Assembly: GCA_021521415.1 (NCBI GenBank)
Contig: JAIQDT010004989.1
Span: forward strand, 62,001 to 126,000
Direction of reading: 5' to 3'
Length of the DNA: 64,000 bases
Source of the DNA: Bidens hawaiensis
Taxonomy: Eukaryota; Streptophyta; Magnoliopsida; Asterales; Asteraceae
Within the stretch, counting starts at the first letter, position 1. Every line of letters begins with the position of its first letter. Positions 57,946 to 64,000 of the stretch are shown here, in pieces. Both the position numbers and the translations under genes were made by a program. Below the pieces are notes generated by a model. That model searched no databases and was not told where the DNA came from. It saw nothing but the letters and a program-made list of their open reading frames with translations.

Positions 57946-58318
57946 CAAGCATACTAGACTAAGTTGTAGGGGTTTATATATAGGGTGTACCATCGGCTAA
58001 CCCACCACTCCTACAACTTATCCTACCATGCTTGGGTATAAAGCCCGGTTTTAAAAAGGTTTGTAAGACAAGACAAGCGTACCAGACTAGGTTGTAGGGG
58101 TTTATATATAGGGTGTACCATCGGCTAACCCTCCACTCCTACAACCTACTCTGCTAAGCTTGTTTATATTTGTAAATCCAAGGTATAAAGATAGGTCAAC
58201 TAATAATGTAGTGATAAGCCCTACTCAAGCATACTAGACTAAGTTGTAGGGGTTTATGTATAGGGTGTACCATCGGCTAACCCACCACTCCTACAACATA
58301 TTCTACTATGCTTGGGTA
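57946..58318. repeat. Three hairpin-forming units of about 90 bp in SOLO-F
   Basis: Units at about 57946-58034, 58074-58162 and 58225-58318. Each starts AAGCATACTAGACTAAGTTG (variants) and ends with a near-complementary CAACTTATCCTACCATGCTT, with GGTGTACCATCGGCTAACCC in the middle. Each unit can fold on itself. Confidence 0.88.
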
Positions 58319-58534
58319 TGCTTATCAACTCAACCAAGACTGCAAGAGTTATGTATAATGATCCCAAGTATTGTTCCCATGCATACAGGTGTAATGATAT
58401 CAAGGATATGTGTATAAAGATACCAAAGAATCATATGTAACCATGTCTTGATGATAATGATGATAATGCATAATGAGCACACGAGACCTGACATCAACCC
58501 ACACAAGACCACACGATGCTACTTGATTTCCATG

Positions 58535-58745
58535 ATGGTAACCCAAATCGATCACTTTGGATACCATGAGAGAATTCTAAAGCGTCCACTTTAGTATCTC
58601 TTGGATTCCTAATCGATCACTTAGGAAATCCTTCGGATTCTTAATCGAACACTTAAGAACCCCATAGGTCACGTGTATTCTAAATCGAACACTTTAGAAT
58701 CCCACATCTAGTGACGGCCTGTCTACCAATCGACCACTTGGAGAC
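58535..58745. repeat. Six hairpins with constant loop and covarying stems in SOLO-F
   Basis: Consecutive inverted repeats at 58535-58567, 58568-58600, 58603-58631, 58635-58662, 58675-58702 and 58721-58745. The loops read TCGATCAC, GCGTCCAC, TCGATCAC, TCGAACAC, TCGAACAC and TCGACCAC. Inner stems differ but stay complementary: CCAAA/TTTGG, CTAAA/TTTAG, CCTAA/TTAGG, CTTAA/TTAAG, CTAAA/TTTAG, CCAA/TTGG. Confidence 0.88.
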
Positions 58746-59289
58746 CAAACATATGCACTAGTGTGACCTATACTGCCTATGTTCACACGACCACTAGGCT
58801 GTCCAATGAATGATGTGTTTTCATGATAATGTATAACGGGCACATGACTTTGATTTCCAAACGTCCAATGTTCCCTAAGCGATCAATGATTCCCATGTTT
58901 ACTCCTGAATAACTGATTAGACATACACAACTTCCGAGAAAGTTAAGGTATGAGTAACCTGTCATGATTACTTGTTTCCCCAATGTTCATTGTTTGCAAA
59001 AGATTTGCCAAGAATGTCTATGATAAAGAATGTTTGAATAAATGAGTTTTGTCAAAACGTGTACAGTTACCATGTTTCCACCCCAATGATTTGAAAAGCT
59101 TAAAAGAAAAAGGGGGCTATGAACTCACCTTGTTGGCTAAGTATGGTTGCTAGGGTGGTCGAGTGCTGCCAATCGTCGATCCTCTAAGTCTAGACAAGGA
59201 CATAATAGGTTAACAACACGCTTTAAGTCTAAGAGTATAAGCCTACGCGACCTCGAGCAAAAACCAAGTTTTAAAGTTGAAAACAAGCT

Positions 59290-59575
59290 GATTCTGGCAC
59301 ATTCGGTCGAATAAGGGCAGGTTCGATCGAATCAGCTACTTGTTCGGTCGAATATGGTACTGGTTCGGTCAAAGGGGCTGGGAAGAACACGTTCAGTCGA
59401 CTGAGAACTTGTTCGGTCGAGTAGGATGTACATTCGGTCGAATACAATCGTATTCGGTCGAATGTGTATTCTGATTCGGTTAGTCTGTTCGTTTGCCCAC
59501 TGGTTCGACCGAATGGTCTCTTGTTCGACCGAATAGGAGATGGCTCGATTGGTCTATTCGACCGAATAGGGCCTA
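59290..59575. repeat. TTCGGTCGAAT array with orientation switch in SOLO-F
   Basis: About ten irregular copies of TTCGGTCGAAT or close variants up to about 59490, then four or more in the reverse orientation (TTCGACCGAAT) to 59575. Spacing is irregular, about 20-30 bp. Confidence 0.8.
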
Positions 59576-59986
59576 TTCGACTCCTTCAAGCCGGATGACG
59601 GAGAAACCTACGGGATTTTGACGATTTTCATGATTTTTCGCCCAAAATCAATGTTTTATACATGGAAATGCTCGGAATTCATAGGGCTATTGATTCCTAA
59701 CGTTTATAACAACAAAAGTATGCTTTTTGACACCAAAAATGACGATTTTTGACCAAAAACACACTTGAAACAAAAGTTGGGGTTTTTGCTCGATTCGGGC
59801 CCGGATTTGATGATAAAAACGTATGATTTTTAAGAAGATCTTACCAAAAACAACAATAAACAGATTGGTGAACTCGAATTTTGGATTGAACAACTTTCTC
59901 TCACTACTCTCTCTCTAGAATTGGGGTGTTTGGGTGTGGGTGTGGAAGAGATGAAAGAAAATGGTGGAGTTTGTTCTTGCACTACG

Positions 59987-59995
59987 CTTATATAC
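59987..59995 (-). promoter_or_regulatory. SOLO-F TATA box
   Basis: GTATATAAG on the minus strand, with CT-rich sequence (about 59900-59950) downstream in that direction. Confidence 0.5.
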
Positions 59996-60905
59996 TCGGT
60001 TCTACCGGGTTCGGGTTTCGGTTACCTACGGTCAAGGCTAGCTGAGTTCATAAGTTTTAACGAGCTAGAACTTTTCAGTAAAAATTTTATAAAAATCATT
60101 TTTCAAGTAATCGCTTGAAATCTTTTTAAATAAAAACCTTTTATTTTTCGAAAACACAAAATTAATATATATATATATTTTTTTTTTTTTTCAAACATAA
60201 AAGTTCTTTTTATGAAATAAACATTTTTAGCTGAAATAAACAGATTTTCCAATGATATGGATTCCGAACTTATCGTCCAGAACCCAAAGTGTATAGTTTC
60301 CGATGATTTCTTGATTTTAGTTTACCAGTCAAATTCCAGGGCGTTACAACTTAGAAAACTATTGCCGGTCACACTTCAAGGTTACCAAGTCTAACAAGGA
60401 AGGCAGAGTACAAATTTTACTCGGAGAAGGTTACTTCTACAAAGCCTACCCGGAAAACTTGTTTTACACTTAGGATAATTTTGAATATGTACGTTATATT
60501 TAGGGTTCCTAGATGGAATGACAGTTGTCCAGAGGTGTCAGGCCTATAAAAGGAATATTTATGGCACATTCTAGGAGAGCAGCTGAATACGAATTAAGTG
60601 AGAATATTTTAAGTGACGACTGTTCTTAGAATTGTACGGACATAACTTTCCCATCAAGAAACCCTAGATAGATTATCGTTTCTATGAATGATAATTATAT
60701 AAATGGAAATCTTTTGAGTGAATCTTGTGTGTTAGTTATCTTTGATTGATCATTCAGCCATTCCACTGTTTGTTATTGATTACACCTTTAACAAACAATT
60801 TTCTTTCTAAATATAGCAACCCGTCATTAACTCTTTTGTCAACACATTATTGTGTGAGTTATGACTTAATTTGTTAACGATCTACCAACAATCGGGGACC
60901 TGATA

Positions 60906-61680
60906 CTATCTTGAGACATAAGAGCACTGTTAGAAGCAACGCTGTATCCAGCAGCACTATAAGAACTAGCAAGATTTATTGCCCGTTGTTTATCATCCAT
61001 ATCACAGGCTTTAATAGTGGCTATCATTTCAGTCATACCCATTCTATTGAGATCCTTAGTCTTTTTGATAACCACAACATTAATGTCCCAACTTTTCGGC
61101 AAGGAGTTCACCAACTTGTTTTTTATTTCTGAAGTATGTAGATAAATTCCCGTTGTTCTCATTTCTGTCACAAGAGATATGAATCTTTGAAGTTGGGATT
61201 CCAATATTTCTCCCAAGACATGATTAAACATATTGAACTTTTGTCGCAGCATATCTTGGCGACTTCTCTTCATATCTTCATTTCCTTCATAAACTTCTAT
61301 CAGTGCAGCCCACAACTCTTTAGCAAATTGAAGTTCTCTAAACTGAAGTGCAATCTCAAGTGAGAGTGCCATGGTTAGAGTGGAAAGAGCTCTCTCATCT
61401 TCCTCAACTTTAGCAAAGTCATCATCATCATACTGAGCAACTGGTTTCACAAGAACCTCGTCAGAACCATCCCTTTGATAGGTGATCCTTTGAGGTCCCC
61501 TCACAATGCTTTTCCAAATTTTGGAATCTTTAATCTTGGCGTAGTGTTCAAAATTTCCATTCACTGAACCCCTCATGGGACAATAGACGGGGCATACGAG
61601 TAGCAGTGCCCATGATGGAATCGAGTTCTTGATGAAGTGATGAGTTGGTTGAGTTGCTACCATTAGTTAACTGGGCCATT
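60906..61680 (-). pseudogene. COP-A gag, N-terminal part
   Basis: True start is ATG at 61680, reading MAQLTNGSNSTNSSLHQELD. A frameshift near 61556-61562 (after SEWKF) moves to the long open frame with HYAKIKDSKIWKSIVRGPQR, ALSLEIALQFRELQFAKELW and MLRQKFNMFNHVLGE, a copia Gag of UBN2 type. It stops at 60906 where COP-B is inserted and continues at 34269. The apparent Met at 61663 is out of frame with the true start. Confidence 0.85.
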
Positions 61681-62303
61681 TAAATTATATTAGAAATTTA
61701 TTTTAAGTCCAAATGTTACTATGTCCAAGTTAAAGGTCCAAGACCAAATTGAGTAGGCCCAAGCAGCTACACTAGTTGACCGAGAACTCAGGTGTTGACC
61801 GAGAACTCAGGTAGTTGACCGAGAACTCAGGTGTTGACCAATGCTTTGACCGCCCCAAGTTTGACCAAGATTTTGACCGAGAGCCCAAAAATTGACCAAT
61901 AAATGACCGAGAATAGAGAAGTTGACCAATCCTTGACTGAAAACTCAAGGTTTGACCAAGATATTCACAGAAAACTCAAGTTTCACCAATCTTTGACCGA
62001 GAACCACGAGATTTGACCAAAACAATGACCGAGAACTGTAAGAACCGAGAACACTATTTTAGCCAGAAAACACTAAGGATCCGCGAGAACACCCAAAAGT
62101 AAGTATGATCAGTTAGATTTGGTAACAAATTAACCCGGTATTTATGGAATTCAAATTATTTCCAAGATTAACAGATCGATGACCAAAATAGTAGCAATCT
62201 TCTTCTCCGATCAAACAATCGCCGGAAAAACACAAAAAAACCACCGGAAAAAACTTATTCTCGAATCTTTGATATCACAATAACGATCCTGAATAAGGTC
62301 TAA
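61681..62303 (-). other. COP-A leader with GACCGAGAAC array
   Basis: About 620 bp between PBS and gag. At 61775-62050 some 14 irregular copies of TTGACC, many as TTGACCGAGAACTC, occur on the + strand. The rest is A-rich without genes. Confidence 0.75.
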
Positions 62304-62316
62304 GGCTCTGATACCA
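62304..62316 (-). other. COP-A primer-binding site
   Basis: Minus strand TGGTATCAGAGCC, two bases from the LTR; initiator Met tRNA type. Confidence 0.92.
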
Positions 62317-62318
62317 AT

Positions 62319-62696
62319 TGTAAGTCCCGAATCTGGATCACTACAATTATGATATCAATTTAACAAGTATAGGTGCGGAATACCGATACTTGGTGATTCA
62401 AGAACACGAATGAACACAAGTAAGTAACACAAGATTGCTTCAAAACACACGTATATTAAGATACGTCGGGTGCTTAAGCACTTACAATACACAAGACTCA
62501 AAAACCAGTTAATGAACAACCTTAACCCTATACATTATATCAACTATATTTAGGGAAGCCAACACACTGGCCCAGACAAACAAAAGCCCATCGAGAACAA
62601 TAAGTGGTTCTCGGTTTACATAACAGCCCGTAGCCAAGCCCAATACAAGTTAAACTTAAATAGACTAAGTACAAACCAAATAAACTAGGCCCAACA
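62319..62696 (-). repeat. COP-A 5' LTR
   Basis: 378 bp; begins TGTTGGGCC and ends GGGACTTACA on the minus strand. A degraded TATA lies at 62544-62552. A GTAAGT donor-like site on the minus strand (62485-62480) lies about 60 bases downstream of it. Followed by CCTAC. Confidence 0.92.
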
Positions 62697-63367
62697 CCTA
62701 CCGACACATCCCAACTTTAACGCAAAAAGAAAACTACATTCAATGGACATTTTTCTTTAAAACTTTTTTTTTTCAACGAAAGAACAAAACAAAAAAAATT
62801 TATTTATATTTATATATATATATTAATTTTTTTTTCCTACAACTAAGTAAAATAAATTCCCATCCCCACACTTAGAACGAAATCGTCCTCGATGAGAACA
62901 AGGAAAAGAAATAAAAGTAAATAAAAATAAAACTTAAAGCAAAAAGTAAAATAGAGAACGGGTTACTCCCCTGGTTTAGATGCAGATTCTTCATCAGCTG
63001 TGTATCAATCGAACGACCGTATAGCATTTCATTCGCGGCCGCAACCTCGGGTGAACCAGTTCCAAAACGCCATCAGAGCTACCATGCGCATAATAATACC
63101 TGCAATAACTCAAACTCGCTCACATATAGTGGCGTACAAAACAGAAAACAAAAACATAAGAAATAAACATATTTTTGTATTTTGGTATTTTTTATTTATT
63201 TTTTTTTTTTTTAAATATTTAAATTTATTGTATTTTTATGTTTTTATAAATAACAAAACTAAAAAAAATAAAAACATATAATAAAGAAAATCAATATAAA
63301 CTCTACAACTCGGGCTGTCTCCCGAGTGATGCATACAACACGTCTACGCCTTTGTGAATGAGTCAAG
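62697..63367 (-). other. D 3' noncoding region, right part, with second tract and hairpin
   Basis: No gene. At 62861-62897 the minus strand reads GAGGACGATTTCG then TAAGTGTGGGGATGG, a second copy of the D tract motif (13668-13698). ACTCGGG/CCCGAGT at 63307-63326 forms a 7-bp stem with a 6-nt loop just after the integrase end. A/T runs lie at 62765-62835 and 63190-63290. Confidence 0.65.
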
Positions 63368-64000
63368 TTAGAACACCTCGACTGTCTGATCAGTTATTGG
63401 CTCTCCTATGTAGTGCTTCAATCTATGACCATTCACCTTAAACTTCCCGCTTTGATCTTGTATCTCAATGGTGCCATACGGGAATACCTCAATGACCGTG
63501 AACGGTCCCGACCATCGGGATTTCAACTTTCCGGTGAATAACCTCAACCGGGAGTTATACAGTAAGACCTTATCTCCACACTTGAACTGCTTATTACCCA
63601 AAAATTTTCTATCATACAGTTCCTTCGTGTGCTCCTTATACCTTAGTGATTGTCCATATGCGTGATCCCGTAGCTCCTCTAACTCATGTAACTAGGGGAA
63701 ACGATAACCCTCTGCGGCGGATCAATCAAGATTATCCCTCTGAAGGGTCCATGAAGCACGGTGTTCCAACTCATCAGGAAGATGACAGGCCTTCCCATAA
63801 ATCATCCGAAATGGTGCGGAACCATTCGGAGTCTTGTAGGCTGTACGGAAGGCCCACAAAGGGTCATCTAATTTGTCGGACCAATCCCGATGATTTGAAC
63901 CTACCTTTTTCTCGAGAATACGTTTTATTCCCCGGTTACTCACTTACCCCACTAGTCTGTGGGTGGTAGGCGGTCGCAAGCCGATGGGTGACCCCATAGC
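63368..64000 (-). pseudogene. D integrase, C-terminal part (Athila/Tat type)
   Basis: On the minus strand from the window edge: THRLATAYHPQTSG, a small lesion at about 63945, then [33 protein letters not shown] and [17 protein letters not shown]. After frameshifts at about 63725 and 63690 the C-terminal domain continues, CGDKVLLYNSRLRLFTGKL and WSGPFTVIEVFPYGTIEI, to the stop at 63368. The YGKACHLP motif and the GDKVLLYNSR tail mark the Athila/Tat group, without chromodomain. It belongs to D, interrupted by COP-A to the left. The upstream pol is outside the window. Confidence 0.9.

Larger units (their letters stand above)
57636..60348 (-). mobile_element. SOLO-F: solo LTR of a Ty3-type element
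   Basis: It begins TGTCACACCCCGG and ends CCAGGGCGTTACA, the TGT..ACA ends common in plant Ty3 LTRs, and is flanked by ACTTA on both sides (57631-57635, 60349-60353). It has no PBS, PPT or coding region, so it is an LTR left after recombination between the two LTRs. Orientation is inferred from TATATAAG on the minus strand (59987-59994) followed by CT-rich sequence. It holds hairpin repeats at 57946-58318 and 58535-58745 and a TTCGGTCGAAT array at 59290-59575. Confidence 0.85.
34270..60905 (+). mobile_element. COP-B: Ty1/copia element with giant third ORF
   Basis: LTRs at 34270-35408 and 57009-60905 (the latter split by SOLO-F) with perfect CTATC duplications (34265-34269 and 60906-60910) inside the COP-A gag. 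Own sequence is about 13.9 kb even though the end of RT and all of RNase H are deleted. It holds a leader, gag, a long Gag-Pol linker, protease, integrase, partial RT and ORF3. CHR-C sits in RT. All coding parts have stops. Confidence 0.93.
57009..60905 (+). repeat. COP-B 3' LTR, split by SOLO-F
   Basis: Parts 57009-57635 and 60349-60905 together match 34270-35408. The end reads CCTGATA instead of CCTGACA. Followed by CTATC. Compared with the 5' LTR it has an extra stretch near 57478-57520. Confidence 0.9.
14753..62696 (-). mobile_element. COP-A: Ty1/copia element with third ORF, split by CHR-E and COP-B
   Basis: LTRs at 14753-15133 and 62319-62696 are flanked by perfect CCTAC duplications (14748-14752, 62697-62701). 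The PBS is at 62304-62316 and the PPT at 15134-15151, so it reads right to left. Own sequence is about 12.5 kb once CHR-E (19638-28442) and COP-B (34270-60905) are removed, large for a copia element. The order leader, gag, protease, integrase, RT, RNase H, spacer, ORF3 is copia order (integrase before RT) plus a downstream ORF. SIRE/Maximus-like elements also carry an ORF there, but I cannot fix the lineage. Every coding part is damaged. Confidence 0.92.
11817..64000 (-). mobile_element. D: large Athila/Tat-like Ty3 element (5' part beyond window)
   Basis: Its 3' LTR (11817-13667), PPT and 3' noncoding region lie on the left, and its integrase end (63368-64000) on the right; COP-A separates the two. 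Joining 14752 to 62697 after removing one CCTAC copy gives a continuous 3' noncoding region. It reads on the minus strand and inserted into the G1 integrase after TAAGG (11812-11816). The 5' LTR and most of gag-pol are outside the window, so the duplication cannot be confirmed here. Confidence 0.85.

Noticed and set aside
1..64000. CRISPR arrays, tRNA, rRNA or host genes
   Set aside because: Repeats are LTRs or irregular arrays. PBS sites match only short pieces of tRNA 3' ends. All longer ORFs are explained by retrotransposons or their shadows.

Overview
The window is plant nuclear DNA made entirely of LTR retrotransposons stacked inside one another. I found no host gene, tRNA, rRNA or CRISPR array. 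The polyproteins are plant Ty3/gypsy and Ty1/copia types. Several features (a Tekay-like chromovirus with an extra ORF before gag, and copia elements with a very large ORF after RNase H) recall repeats I associate with Asteraceae genomes. The family assignment is inference.

The nesting was worked out from LTR pairs, primer-binding sites (PBS), polypurine tracts (PPT) and 5-bp target-site duplications (TSD). Outermost is G1, a decayed + strand chromovirus (1-11816, rest outside the window). Its gag is split by N1 (1755-7616, -), a short Athila/Tat-like element without pol (TSD ATGGC/ATGGT). Its integrase is split by D (11817 to beyond 64000, -), a large Athila/Tat-like element of which we see the 3' LTR and the integrase end. 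D is split by COP-A (14753-62696, -, TSD CCTAC), a copia element. COP-A holds CHR-E (19638-28442, +, TSD GAATA), a nearly intact chromovirus, and COP-B (34270-60905, +, TSD CTATC), another copia element. COP-B holds CHR-C (41528-51476, +), a chromovirus lacking protease-RT-RNase H, and SOLO-F (57636-60348, probably -, TSD ACTTA), a solo LTR. The 5' LTR of CHR-C holds FB-G (43694-44428), a foldback element. The deepest path is G1 > D > COP-A > COP-B > CHR-C > FB-G, six levels.

The most intact coding unit is the CHR-E gag-pol: all catalytic motifs are present and one amber codon lies in gag. Its LTRs differ at roughly 1% of sites plus exactly one 58-bp repeat unit. The LTR pairs of N1, COP-A and COP-B are visibly more diverged, as expected for older elements; CHR-C is intermediate.

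The least familiar content is: (1) a third ORF between RNase H and the 3' LTR in both copia elements, homologous between them, with a splice-acceptor-like site 2 nt before each ATG; (2) an acidic, probably coiled-coil ORF between PBS and gag in G1 and CHR-C; (3) six consecutive hairpins in SOLO-F whose stems change in a compensating way around a nearly constant 8-nt loop; (4) palindrome arrays in other LTRs and in FB-G; (5) a 101-bp GT-AG insertion in the G1 gag whose removal restores the frame.
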